Below are positions 1 through 6,790 of a DNA stretch of 6,968 nucleotides, in pieces (positions within the stretch are counted from its first letter, which is position 1; each line of letters begins with the position of its first letter). The stretch spans positions 1-6,968 of the forward strand of contig JASLHQ010000103.1 of the NCBI GenBank assembly GCA_030152265.1. The letters run 5' to 3'. The notes under the pieces were generated by a model that saw nothing but the letters and a program-made list of their open reading frames with translations, ran no database searches and was not told where the DNA came from. A program made the position numbers and the translations under genes. This DNA comes from Savagea sp. (GTDB lineage: Bacteria; Bacillota; Bacilli; Bacillales_A; Planococcaceae).

Positions 1-60
1 TAACATCTCAATATATACCGCTCTTCTTAATAAATCCGGTTCGATAATGAGTCCTTTCAT
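1..60 (-). CDS. Start of an unidentified protein, cut off by the window edge
   Basis: Reading the minus strand, an ATG at 60-58 opens a frame with no stop to the window edge. The first residues are MKGLIIEPDLLRR and 20 codons are visible. A perfect GGAGG (73-69) lies 8 bases upstream of the ATG, which is the main reason to accept the start. The gene lies downstream of cshA in the same direction but beyond a strong terminator, so it probably has its own promoter; I see no convincing -35/-10 pair in 61-152. I do not recognise the protein from 20 residues. It does not look like the opening of the PH-domain proteins (YdbS/YdbT) that follow cshA in Bacillus subtilis, but this is too short to exclude them. 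Confidence 0.55.
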   Translation of the reverse strand, partial: MKGLIIEPDLLRRAVYIEML

Positions 61-152
61 CTCGACTACCTCCATTGTTCTCGTTTCTTCTATTGTGACA
101 AAAGGACTCTAAACAAATATCGAACAATTTTCCTTCGAATACTTCATAATAA

Positions 153-201
153 ATACAAAAAAGCATGGAATCGAAAGATCGTCTCTCGATTCCATGCTTT
201 T
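153..201 (-). terminator. Rho-independent terminator of cshA (probably bidirectional)
   Basis: A perfect 16-bp inverted repeat, AAAAGCATGGAATCGA at 159-174 with its complement at 186-201, encloses an 11-base loop. Read on the minus strand the hairpin starts 8 bases after the cshA stop codon and is followed by a T-rich run (TTTTTTGTATTT). On the plus strand the right arm also ends in TTTT followed by CATTTCTTTT, so it could stop transcription in both directions. Confidence 0.9.
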
Positions 202-209
202 CATTTCTT

Positions 210-1700
210 TTATGATTCTGTTGAACGACGTGTCGTTCGATTGCCTCGATTACTTTCACGACGACGTGTTCCGCCGCCACCTGAACGACGGTTGCGATCT
301 CCGCCACGGAAGTTGTTGTTGCGACGGCGTCCGCCACCTCCGCGATTACGATCATTGCCACGGCCGCCTGTGCGACGTGATGGTAATGGGCGCTCTTCTG
401 TAATTTTAACCGGTGTATCGTTCGGTTCGCGCGTTAAGTTTTTCAATGCAGCTGCGATTAAATCTACCGCATCATGTTGTTGCATTAATTTCTCAGCCAT
501 TTCACGGTAGTCGTTTAATTCGTTTTTCTCAACGATTTCAACGAGTTGTTCTACCGCTAATTTTTGTTGGCCAACTAACGCTTCGTCTTCTGTCGGTGGA
601 CGAAGTGGTGTCATACGTTTTTTCGTCGTTTCTTCTACGACACGTAAGTATCCCATTTCACGTGGTGTTACGAACGTTACCGCTACTCCACTTTTACCAG
701 CACGGCCTGTACGTCCGATACGGTGTACGTAGCTTTCTGGATCTTGCGGAATGTCGAAGTTGTATACGTGTGTAACGCCTGAAATATCAAGTCCACGCGC
801 TGCAACGTCTGTTGCGACGAGCACGTCGATTTTGTTTTCTTTAAATTGACGCAATACTGACATACGTTTTGATTGCGTTAAGTCACCGTGAATACCTTCT
901 GCAAGGTAACCACGTAAGCTTAATGCTTCCGCTAATTCGTCAACACGGCGTTTCGTACGTCCGAAAACGATTGCGAGCTCTGGTTGGTGAACGTTTAATA
1001 AACGTGATAACACTTCGAACTTCTCGCGCTCTTGTGCTTTTACGAAATATTGGTCGATGTTTTCGACTGTCATTTCTTTCGATTTAATTTTCACCATTTG
1101 TGGGTCTTTCATAAATGTTTCCGCAATTTTGCGAATCGGTCCTGGCATTGTCGCCGAGAACAATAATGTTTGGCGCGTATCTGGAACGTTCGATAAAATC
1201 GCATTAATATCTTCGATGAAGCCCATGTTTAACATTTCATCCGCTTCGTCGAGAACTAACGTCTCAACTCCGTCTAATTTCAATGTTTTACGTTTAATGT
1301 GGTCTAAAATTCGTCCAGGTGTTCCGACAACAATTTGTGGGTTGTTGCGAAGTGCGCGAATTTGGCGTCCGATGTCTTGTCCACCGTATACCGAAAGTAC
1401 ACGAGCACGTTTTCCGTGACCGATGCGATAAATTTCTTCTGAAACTTGAATCGCAAGTTCACGAGTCGGCGCAATAATTAACGCTTGTACCGCTTTGTTC
1501 GAAGTATCCACTTTCTCGATAATCGGAATACCGAACGCTGCTGTTTTCCCTGTACCTGTTTGTGCTTGTCCAATGACATCTTCTCCTGCGAGACCGTATT
1601 TAATCGTTCCTTCTTGGATCGGTGTCGCTTCTTCAAAACCCATTCGTGTTAATGAGTTTTGTGTTAATTCGCTAATATTCAGTTCTGAAAATTTCGTCAA
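210..1700 (-). CDS. cshA: DEAD-box ATP-dependent RNA helicase CshA
   Basis: This is an ATP-driven RNA-remodelling enzyme. In Firmicutes CshA works in the cytoplasm in ribosome assembly, mRNA turnover with the degradosome and cold growth. With the TTG start at 1700 it has 496 residues, close to B. subtilis CshA (about 494). All helicase motifs are present in order: Q motif (Phe4, GFEEATPIQ ending at Gln29), motif I AQTGTGKT (46-53), Ia PTRELA (78-83), TPGR (127-130), II DEAD (151-154), III SAT (182-184), V ATDVAARGLD (296-305) and VI HRIGRTGRAG (326-335). The tail from about 442 is rich in Arg, Gly and Asn, a typical basic RNA-binding extension. A longer reading from TTG at 1709 adds three residues but leaves one base between the GGAG and the start, so the inner TTG is preferred. 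It has its own leader and terminator and looks monocistronic. The assignment to CshA rather than CshB or DeaD rests on length, tail and ddl-murF neighbourhood. Confidence 0.95.
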   Translation of the reverse strand: MTKFSELNISELTQNSLTRMGFEEATPIQEGTIKYGLAGEDVIGQAQTGTGKTAAFGIPIIEKVDTSNKAVQALIIAPTRELAIQVSEEIYRIGHGKRARVLSVYGGQDIGRQIRALRNNPQIVVGTPGRILDHIKRKTLKLDGVETLVLDEADEMLNMGFIEDINAILSNVPDTRQTLLFSATMPGPIRKIAETFMKDPQMVKIKSKEMTVENIDQYFVKAQEREKFEVLSRLLNVHQPELAIVFGRTKRRVDELAEALSLRGYLAEGIHGDLTQSKRMSVLRQFKENKIDVLVATDVAARGLDISGVTHVYNFDIPQDPESYVHRIGRTGRAGKSGVAVTFVTPREMGYLRVVEETTKKRMTPLRPPTEDEALVGQQKLAVEQLVEIVEKNELNDYREMAEKLMQQHDAVDLIAAALKNLTREPNDTPVKITEERPLPSRRTGGRGNDRNRGGGGRRRNNNFRGGDRNRRSGGGGTRRRESNRGNRTTRRSTES

Positions 1701-1710
1701 ACTTCTCAAT

Positions 1711-1716
1711 CTCCTT
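1711..1716 (-). promoter_or_regulatory. Ribosome binding site that decides the cshA start
   Basis: On the minus strand AAAAGGAGA precedes two in-frame TTG codons. The first (1709-1707) is one base from the GGAG, too close to initiate. The second (1700-1698) is 10 bases away, a workable distance, and gives a protein beginning MTKFSEL. That matches the short N-terminus before the Q motif usual in this family. Confidence 0.75.
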
Positions 1717-1983
1717 TTGTTTCTTTCATTTGATCATTGGTTACATTTCAAATGAAAACGCGGCAAAATTCGAGCCTTTTACTCATTTTAGTTTTCTAAA
1801 ATGCTTCGAATCGGGATGGTGAATGAGTGAGTGAACGAAATGATCAGTTGTATGCTTCGTTCACATTTTAATTCCGATTTGTAGTTTCTCTGACGTGGGG
1901 AGGTGTTTTGCTTCCAAGCATTACAGAGGCTGTTAGAAAAGCTCGGGTCTTACCGAGCGAGACGTTAGACATCTCGTTTTATT
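1717..1983 (-). promoter_or_regulatory. Long intergenic leader of cshA with several inverted repeats
   Basis: The 267 bases between the cshA ribosome binding site and the upstream terminator hold no confident gene. They contain a series of inverted repeats: TTTCATTTG/CAAATGAAA (1724-1732/1749-1757), a perfect 8-bp stem with a 4-base loop (1784-1803), GTGAACGAA/TTCGTTCAC (1831-1839/1856-1864) inside a weaker outer pair (1809-1817/1871-1879), and GCTCGG/CCGAGC (1941-1946/1953-1958). The promoter must lie here because the preceding operon is terminated, but no good -35/-10 pair stands out. Long structured leaders on DEAD-box helicase genes are often linked to cold response or autoregulation. That link is inference here. 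Confidence 0.4.
1831..1864. repeat. Perfect 9-bp inverted repeat, spacer 16
   Basis: GTGAACGAA at 1831-1839 and TTCGTTCAC at 1856-1864 are exact reverse complements. A second imperfect pair (AATCGGGAT 1809-1817 with ATTCCGATT 1871-1879) flanks them, making a nested palindrome about 70 bases long. It could be an operator, a hairpin in the cshA leader, or part of a plus-strand RNA. No protein-binding consensus I know matches it. Confidence 0.6.
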
Positions 1984-2020
1984 CAAAAAAAAGTACTCTT
2001 CATCAAATAGGCTGAAGAGT
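1984..2020 (-). terminator. Rho-independent terminator of the ddl-murF-hydrolase operon
   Basis: On the minus strand ACTCTTCA (from 2020) pairs perfectly with TGAAGAGT (ending at 1995) across a 10-base loop. It is followed after two bases by eight T residues. It lies about 80 bases after the hydrolase stop codon and separates this operon from cshA. The interval 2021-2101 is simply 3' untranslated sequence with nothing else recognisable. Confidence 0.85.
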
Positions 2021-2101
2021 CTCTCGTGTAAATGTATCCAATCCTAGTTGTCAGTGTACCATGCGAGAATGGACTATGCAATCATTGTGAATTAATCATA
2101 A

Positions 2102-2842
2102 TTATCTGTTAATAATGACACTATTCGACAAATGGAGGTGACGTTCAATAAAACGAAGAAGCTCGTGAAACCACCCTTCCGCGTCCGCACTATAACAAAT
2201 ATGATGCTTCCCTTGTTCTGAAATGATTACCTGCTTATGTTCGCTTTTCACCCGTCGATACAAATATAAACTCGATGAAAACGGGACGATGCCATCACGC
2301 TTTCCATGTACGAAACAGACAGGGGTATGAACGAATTTTGCACAATACTTTCCGTAACGCAGCACGTCTAAAAAGTGAAATGCCGCTCGAATTGGCGTAT
2401 TGCGTAATTTGTAGTCGTACAGATGATAAAACGTTTGTCTCGGCAATGGGCGCTTCAACAAGTCCGCTCCGAGCTTCGTCCAAATATCCCCTACTAAATG
2501 ACGCCATTCGCCATATTTCGCTGCGGGACTTAATAAAATGAGCGCGTCGACTCTTCTTTGCGCCGCTAACTGCAGGGCTAATAAGCCACCCATTGAAAAA
2601 CCGACGACGACAATTTTGTTCACTCGCTCCGCTAACTGATCATATGCGCGGTTCACTTCAAAAATCCACGTCGAAGCATTCGCATACGGGTGAGACAATT
2701 GAAGTGGTATGCCATGCCCTGTTAATGTCGGAGAATGGAGAACCCAATTCGTTCGCGCATTCAAATAGTTGTAAAGGGGACGCGTTTCGATCGGTCCCCC
2801 TGTAAAGCCGTGTAAAAATAATACCCCTACTTCTTTTTTCAT
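2102..2842 (-). CDS. Alpha/beta hydrolase (carboxylesterase or monoacylglycerol-lipase-like)
   Basis: A 246-residue cytoplasmic serine hydrolase with no signal peptide or membrane segment. Visible features are the oxyanion-hole segment HGFTGG (11-16), the nucleophile elbow GFSMGG with Ser83 (81-86), an acidic residue in GKRDGIVP (Asp183) and the catalytic histidine in GKHHIC (His214, or possibly His213). Length and motif order match the bacterial Est30 carboxylesterase and the Bacillus monoacylglycerol lipase, which hydrolyse short acyl esters or monoglycerides. The natural substrate cannot be told from sequence. Its ATG overlaps the murF stop in an ATGA, with a GGAG 11 bases upstream inside murF, so translation is probably coupled to murF. 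Being last in a wall-precursor operon may mean an envelope-lipid or housekeeping detoxification role, but that is inference. Confidence 0.9.
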   Translation of the reverse strand: MKKEVGVLFLHGFTGGPIETRPLYNYLNARTNWVLHSPTLTGHGIPLQLSHPYANASTWIFEVNRAYDQLAERVNKIVVVGFSMGGLLALQLAAQRRVDALILLSPAAKYGEWRHLVGDIWTKLGADLLKRPLPRQTFYHLYDYKLRNTPIRAAFHFLDVLRYGKYCAKFVHTPVCFVHGKRDGIVPFSSSLYLYRRVKSEHKQVIISEQGKHHICYSADAEGWFHELLRFIERHLHLSNSVIINR

Positions 2843-4185
2843 GGAAGTAATTTCTCCAATGCCATACCGCGCGATCCTTTTAATAAAATGACATGTTCAC
2901 GCGTACTGTCTGCAAATATATTTTTGAAAGAATCGCGTTCCAATGTGTGTACAATTTCAGCATCGCAAAGAGTATGCAAAGCGTCTGCTAAAGCTTTCAT
3001 GCGCTCGCCTACTAAATAAACACGCTCTGGTTTCACCATCTTCACCGCTTCTTGCAAATCAGCGTGATACGTAAGTTCATCTTCTCCGAGCTCTAACATA
3101 TCTCCAAGAACGAGCCATTTCTTTTCGCGATGGTCATAGTTCGCTAAAAAATTCAATGCTGCTTTCATCGACGTCGGTGCTGCATTGTACGCATCGTTAA
3201 GCACGAGTGCTCCCGTTTCTAAATAAACTGGTTCCATGCGCATCGCCGTTAATTTCGCCGTTTTTAATGCCTCTTGCATCTGTTCAACCGATAACCCTAA
3301 CGCATGTCCAATCGCTAAAGCAGGAAGGGCATTTTTCGCTTGATATTCACCGTAAATACTCATCTCAAAGTCACCATAAACCGTACCTTCCACTCGGAAA
3401 GCGGTCCCTCCTTCAAGCTGCTCAACCGCTACGAGGTGGTGACGGTTACGTTCTCTATAGCCGAAAGACTCTGTACGAGTGCTCGTCTGTTCAACGAGCG
3501 GCTGTAAAAGTGGCTCATCTCCATCATAAAAGAGCACGCCGTCTTGTAAGCCATCGATAATTTCAAATTTCGCACGGGCAATTCCTTCACGCGACCCGAG
3601 TGCTTCCATATGTGCTTCTCCGATATTCGTAATGACCGCAAAACGCGGTTTTGCCATTTTCGATAAAAATGAAATTTCACCGAAATCGCTCATCCCCATT
3701 TCGAGTACTGCCACTTCAACATCTTCATCTAAATTTAAAATCGTTAAAGGTAACCCTAACTCGTTGTTGAAGTTCCCTTCTGTTTTTTGCACTTTGAAAT
3801 ACGGTTCGAGTGTCGCGGTAATGAGGTCTTTCGTCGACGTCTTACCATTCGAACCCGTCACCCCGATGACGACAGGGTGAATTTCTTCTCGGTAAGCGCG
3901 CGCTAACTGCTGTAGCGCGAGTTCGCTATCTTCCACAAAAATTAAAGGTAAGTCCGTTGGCGGATTCGGTTCGTCTGTCAACCATAAAGAAGCGACCGCT
4001 CCATCTTCAATCGCTTGGCGAACGTATTGATGTCCATTCGAGTGCTCTCCGCGAAACGGAATGAACAAATCTCCCGTTTGCACGATACGCGAATCGATGA
4101 CGACTCGTTGTACGAATTGATCATCTTGTAAGTTTTGAGCCTCTGCTTGTAACCATTGTTGTAATTGTGTCGTTGTACGTTTCAT
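2839..4185 (-). CDS. murF: UDP-N-acetylmuramoyl-tripeptide:D-alanyl-D-alanine ligase MurF
   Basis: MurF completes the cytoplasmic peptidoglycan precursor by joining D-Ala-D-Ala to UDP-MurNAc-tripeptide with ATP. The 448 residues are close to B. subtilis MurF (457). An N-terminal substrate domain (about 1-100, with the DSR and GDLFIPFRG segments at 31-46) is followed by the ATPase domain: P-loop GVTGSNGKTSTKD (108-120), EGNFNNELGLPLT (136-148), NIGEAHME (187-194) and AKFEI with Lys206, in the position carbamylated in Mur ligases. The C-terminal domain shows DAYNAAPTSM (331-340), GDMLELG (361-367) and KGSRGMALE (436-444 region). It begins 10 bases after the ddl stop, with only a weak GAGTG-type ribosome site, which suggests coupling to ddl. 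It overlaps the next gene by 4 bases. The preceding enzyme supplies its substrate. Confidence 0.97.
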   Translation of the reverse strand: MKRTTTQLQQWLQAEAQNLQDDQFVQRVVIDSRIVQTGDLFIPFRGEHSNGHQYVRQAIEDGAVASLWLTDEPNPPTDLPLIFVEDSELALQQLARAYREEIHPVVIGVTGSNGKTSTKDLITATLEPYFKVQKTEGNFNNELGLPLTILNLDEDVEVAVLEMGMSDFGEISFLSKMAKPRFAVITNIGEAHMEALGSREGIARAKFEIIDGLQDGVLFYDGDEPLLQPLVEQTSTRTESFGYRERNRHHLVAVEQLEGGTAFRVEGTVYGDFEMSIYGEYQAKNALPALAIGHALGLSVEQMQEALKTAKLTAMRMEPVYLETGALVLNDAYNAAPTSMKAALNFLANYDHREKKWLVLGDMLELGEDELTYHADLQEAVKMVKPERVYLVGERMKALADALHTLCDAEIVHTLERDSFKNIFADSTREHVILLKGSRGMALEKLLP

Positions 4186-4195
4186 CTATTATCAC

Positions 4196-5257
4196 TCAAT
4201 CCATCGTATATTGAATTTTTTGTTTTGCTGTATGACGTTCCATCGCTAATTCGATTAGTCGTTCGATAATTTCAGGGTATGTCATTCCGGTATTTTGCCA
4301 GAGTAATGGGAACATCGATGTTTTCGTAAAGCCTGGCATCGTGTTCACTTCATTAATGTAAACCTCATCGTTTGCTGTGACAAAAAAGTCAGCGCGCACG
4401 AGTCCTGCACAGTCGAGAACACGGTAAGCACCGCGAGCCATTTCTGTCATTTTCGATTTCACTTCTTCAGAAACTTCGGCTGGAATGACGAGCTCTGTCG
4501 AATCGTCTTGATATTTCGCTTCATAATCATAAAAAGCAGCGATCGGTTTAATTTCTCCTGGAACCGAAAATTCAGGGTAGTCATTTCCGAGTACGCCCAT
4601 CTCGATTTCACGAGCTGTTACTCCTTCTTCGATGACAATTTTGCGGTCGAAGCGAAGGGCGAGTTCAATAGCCTCTTCTAATTGCGCACGGTCATCTGCT
4701 TTACTAATCCCTACACTAGACCCTAAGTTTGCTGGTTTGACAAACATCGGATACGGCAATTCTTTTTCTGCTTTTTCTATCACTTCAGCACGATTTTGTT
4801 CCCAATCCGGTCGGACGAAATGGACATACGGAACTTGAGCTAAGCCCGCAATTTCAAAAAGTTGCTTCATCGATACTTTATCCATTCCAGCAGATGAAGC
4901 GAGAACGCCATTTCCGACGTACGGAATGTTTAACACTTCAAACAACCCTTGTACAGTCCCATCTTCACCATTCGTTCCGTGAAGAACAGGGAACGCAAGA
5001 TCGAACGCTAATCCGTTGGCGATAATTTGTTGAATCGAATCTGCTTTTCCTTTGCTGTCGAAGCGTAAAGACTCTTTATGTTCAAAAGGAGTTGTACGCT
5101 TTTCACCTTGGCACCATTCGCCTTGAATCGTAATATAGATCGGTAACACGTCAAATTTTGCATAATCAATCGCTTGCATCACTTCATAAGCAGTCGACAA
5201 CGACACCTCGTGCTCTGCTGACTTTCCACCATATATTAAACCGATGATTGTTTTCAT
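4196..5257 (-). CDS. ddl: D-alanine--D-alanine ligase Ddl
   Basis: Ddl ligates two D-alanines with ATP to make the dipeptide that MurF uses; D-cycloserine targets the enzyme. It has 353 residues, compared with 354 in B. subtilis. Visible features are the N-terminal GGKSAEHEVSL (10-20) with the conserved Glu15, LHGTNGEDGTVQG (92-104), the ATP-grasp loop VKPANLGSSVGISK (173-186), the omega-loop YDYEAKY (243-249), RADFF (288-292) and the metal-binding INEVNTMPGFT (301-311). The last residue of YDYEAKY is Tyr249, matching E. coli DdlB Tyr216. This marks a D-Ala-D-Ala enzyme rather than a D-Ala-D-lactate (vancomycin-resistance type) ligase. The ATG at 5257 has a GAGGGAA site 4-10 bases upstream. 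It is first in the ddl-murF-hydrolase operon and diverges from rodA. Confidence 0.97.
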   Translation of the reverse strand: MKTIIGLIYGGKSAEHEVSLSTAYEVMQAIDYAKFDVLPIYITIQGEWCQGEKRTTPFEHKESLRFDSKGKADSIQQIIANGLAFDLAFPVLHGTNGEDGTVQGLFEVLNIPYVGNGVLASSAGMDKVSMKQLFEIAGLAQVPYVHFVRPDWEQNRAEVIEKAEKELPYPMFVKPANLGSSVGISKADDRAQLEEAIELALRFDRKIVIEEGVTAREIEMGVLGNDYPEFSVPGEIKPIAAFYDYEAKYQDDSTELVIPAEVSEEVKSKMTEMARGAYRVLDCAGLVRADFFVTANDEVYINEVNTMPGFTKTSMFPLLWQNTGMTYPEIIERLIELAMERHTAKQKIQYTMD

Positions 5258-5293
5258 CTCGTTCCCTCACATTCTATTAAAATCATTCCTTTT

Positions 5294-5302
5294 AGTTTAC
5301 CA
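5294..5302 (-). promoter_or_regulatory. Possible extended -10 element for the ddl operon
   Basis: The minus strand reads TGGTAAACT, an extended -10 (TG-n-TAAACT), about 36 bases upstream of the ddl ATG. The expected -35 position (around 5317-5322) reads TTTCGT, a poor match, so the promoter would rely on the extended -10. The intergenic region has no better candidate on this strand. Confidence 0.3.
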
Positions 5303-5374
5303 TGAATAGAGACGTAACGAAAAGTGAATTACGATAAGCAACTTTAATTGTCTAAACAACGTCATTGAAAAGTA

Positions 5375-5402
5375 TGCACATTTAAAACATATCCGTTATA
5401 AT
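5375..5402 (+). promoter_or_regulatory. SigA-type promoter of rodA
   Basis: A consensus -10 TATAAT (5397-5402) is preceded at 16 bases by TGCACA (5375-5380, 4 of 6 to TTGACA). A start of transcription near 5409 would leave a leader of just under 40 bases before the GTG at 5447. Confidence 0.6.
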
Positions 5403-5432
5403 TTAGAAATGGATATCGAATTTATGAAAAAG

Positions 5433-5441
5433 AAAAGGTGG
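5433..5441 (+). promoter_or_regulatory. Ribosome binding site that decides the rodA start
   Basis: AAAAGGTGG is followed after 5 bases by GTG at 5447. The longer reading from GTG at 5438 would place the start codon inside this site, so initiation there is unlikely. The ATG at 5442 is out of frame and stops after two codons. Confidence 0.7.
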
Positions 5442-5446
5442 ATGTT

Positions 5447-6640
5447 GTGAGCCTACAAGATAAAAAAGATTCATTTTTCAAACGGTTTGATTGGAAATTA
5501 GCCCTCATCATTATCGCTCTCGCTATCGTCAGTGTCATCGCGATTTCGTCCGCTCAAACGTCCGGTCAATATTTAACAAACTTTGCTTTAAAGCAAGTTG
5601 TATGGTTCGTCGTCGGTTTCATTTTAATCGGAATGACACTCGTTTTAGAACCGGAACAATATAAAAAAATTGCATGGTTCTCTTTACTTTTCGGACTTGT
5701 TTTATTAGCGCTCGTCAAATGGGGCCCTGGTGGACAAGGTACGGGACTCGCACCGATTTACAATGGTGCGAAACGGTGGTTAAACTTACCTATAATTGGA
5801 CGCATTCAGCCTTCTGAATTCGTGAAGATTTTTTATATTTTAGTCGTCGCTCGCGTCGTCAGTAAACATCACGAACAGACAGATATTAAGACGATTCAAA
5901 CAGATTTTATTTTACTTTTAAAAATTTTAGGAACTCTCGCTTTACCACTATTTTTCATCATTAGTCAAGACTTAGGAACATCTCTCGTCTTCTTAGCGAT
6001 TACTATCGGCGTCATCGTCGTTTCAGGAATCTCTTGGAAATTACTTACACCACTCTTCGTCGGCGGAGCTGCGCTTGGTGCGACTGTCCTATGGATGAGT
6101 GTGTACGCCCAAGATTTTTTACGCGAAAAAGTCGGACTTGATGAATTCCGAATGAAACGTGTGTATTCATGGTTAGATCCTTACTCGTACCCGAGTAACG
6201 AAGGGTTCAACTTAATTCAGACGATGACCGGAATTGGCTCTGGTGAATTGTTCGGGAAAGGATATAAAGGACGGGAAGTATACGTACCTGAAAACCATAC
6301 CGACTTTATTTTCAGCATTATCGGTGAAGAATATGGTTTCATCGGTTCGAGCTTCGTCATCATTTTATTCTTTATTTTAATTTATCATTTAACCCGAATT
6401 TCGCTCAGTTTGACAGATCCATTTAGCATTTATATTACGACAGGTGTCATTTCGATGATCGCCTTCCACGTCATCGAAAATATCGGGATGAACATTCAAT
6501 TATTACCGATTACCGGTATCCCGCTTCCTTTCATCAGTTTCGGAGGAAGTTCTATCTTTAGTATGTCAATCGCAGTCGGTCTTGTATTTAGCATACGTTA
6601 TCACCAACGCTCGTATATGTTTTCAGACGAAGATCATTAA
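5447..6640 (+). CDS. rodA: SEDS-family peptidoglycan glycosyltransferase RodA
   Basis: A polytopic membrane protein of 397 residues (B. subtilis RodA 393) with about ten hydrophobic segments and a cytoplasmic lysine-rich N-terminus. RodA polymerises lipid II into glycan strands for lateral wall growth, working with a class B penicillin-binding protein and MreBCD. SEDS signatures present are NGAKRWL (106-112), QPSE (121-124), QDLGTS (174-179), GKGYKG (270-275), PENHTDFIFSIIGEE (281-295) and the C-terminal FISFGGSS (362-369). Asp286 and Trp111 align with Asp280 and Trp105 of B. subtilis RodA, both needed for activity; they share the same offset, which supports RodA over FtsW/SpoVE. The GTG at 5447 is chosen for its ribosome site; a reading from 5438 would add MDV. 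It is monocistronic, with a promoter facing away from ddl and a terminator abutting the stop codon. Confidence 0.88.
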   Translation: MSLQDKKDSFFKRFDWKLALIIIALAIVSVIAISSAQTSGQYLTNFALKQVVWFVVGFILIGMTLVLEPEQYKKIAWFSLLFGLVLLALVKWGPGGQGTGLAPIYNGAKRWLNLPIIGRIQPSEFVKIFYILVVARVVSKHHEQTDIKTIQTDFILLLKILGTLALPLFFIISQDLGTSLVFLAITIGVIVVSGISWKLLTPLFVGGAALGATVLWMSVYAQDFLREKVGLDEFRMKRVYSWLDPYSYPSNEGFNLIQTMTGIGSGELFGKGYKGREVYVPENHTDFIFSIIGEEYGFIGSSFVIILFFILIYHLTRISLSLTDPFSIYITTGVISMIAFHVIENIGMNIQLLPITGIPLPFISFGGSSIFSMSIAVGLVFSIRYHQRSYMFSDEDH

Positions 6641-6705
6641 AAAAGCACGTCGCACTTGCGTACCTTCTGTTCAAGGTAGAGCAAATGCGACGTGCTTTTC
6701 ATTTT
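6641..6705 (+). terminator. Terminator of rodA, long hairpin
   Basis: AAAAGCACGTCGCA (6641-6654) and its exact complement (6686-6699) form a 14-bp stem that starts on the base after the rodA stop codon. The 31-base loop has its own pairing (TACCTT 6661-6666 with AAGGTA 6673-6678, TTGC 6656-6659 with GCAA 6681-6684), so the whole makes one long bulged hairpin. It ends in TTTTCATTTT. The A-run at its left side makes it potentially bidirectional. Confidence 0.88.
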
Positions 6706-6790
6706 AACGACTTTCCGAAAGAAGTCTCCCATCCTCAAGGAGTGTGAAGGTGTGAATAGCACCAATGAGTAGGTGGGAGATAAATTTCGG

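Noticed and set aside
8..361. Minus-strand frame of 117 codons overlapping the end of cshA and its terminator
   Set aside because: It runs through the Arg/Gly-rich tail of cshA in another frame and through a strong terminator hairpin. It has no ribosome site and no recognisable motif.
241..510. Plus-strand Arg/Pro-rich frame opposite the cshA tail
   Set aside because: Its composition is the antisense image of the repetitive Arg/Gly codons of CshA, with no ribosome site.
1941..1980. Plus-strand terminator (GCTCGG/CCGAGC and CGAGA/TCTCG stems followed by TTTTATTC)
   Set aside because: The stems are short and compete for the same bases, the T-run is only four bases, and no plus-strand gene upstream needs terminating. 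Kept only as part of the leader description.
3207..3560. Plus-strand frame of 117 codons inside murF
   Set aside because: It lies wholly within the conserved MurF coding frame on the opposite strand and has no independent signals.
4632..4838. Plus-strand frame inside ddl
   Set aside because: It is an antisense shadow of the conserved ATP-grasp region of Ddl.
4196..5257. Vancomycin-resistance-type D-Ala-D-lactate ligase
   Set aside because: The omega loop reads YDYEAKY with Tyr at the specificity position, and no vanH/vanX-like neighbours are present.
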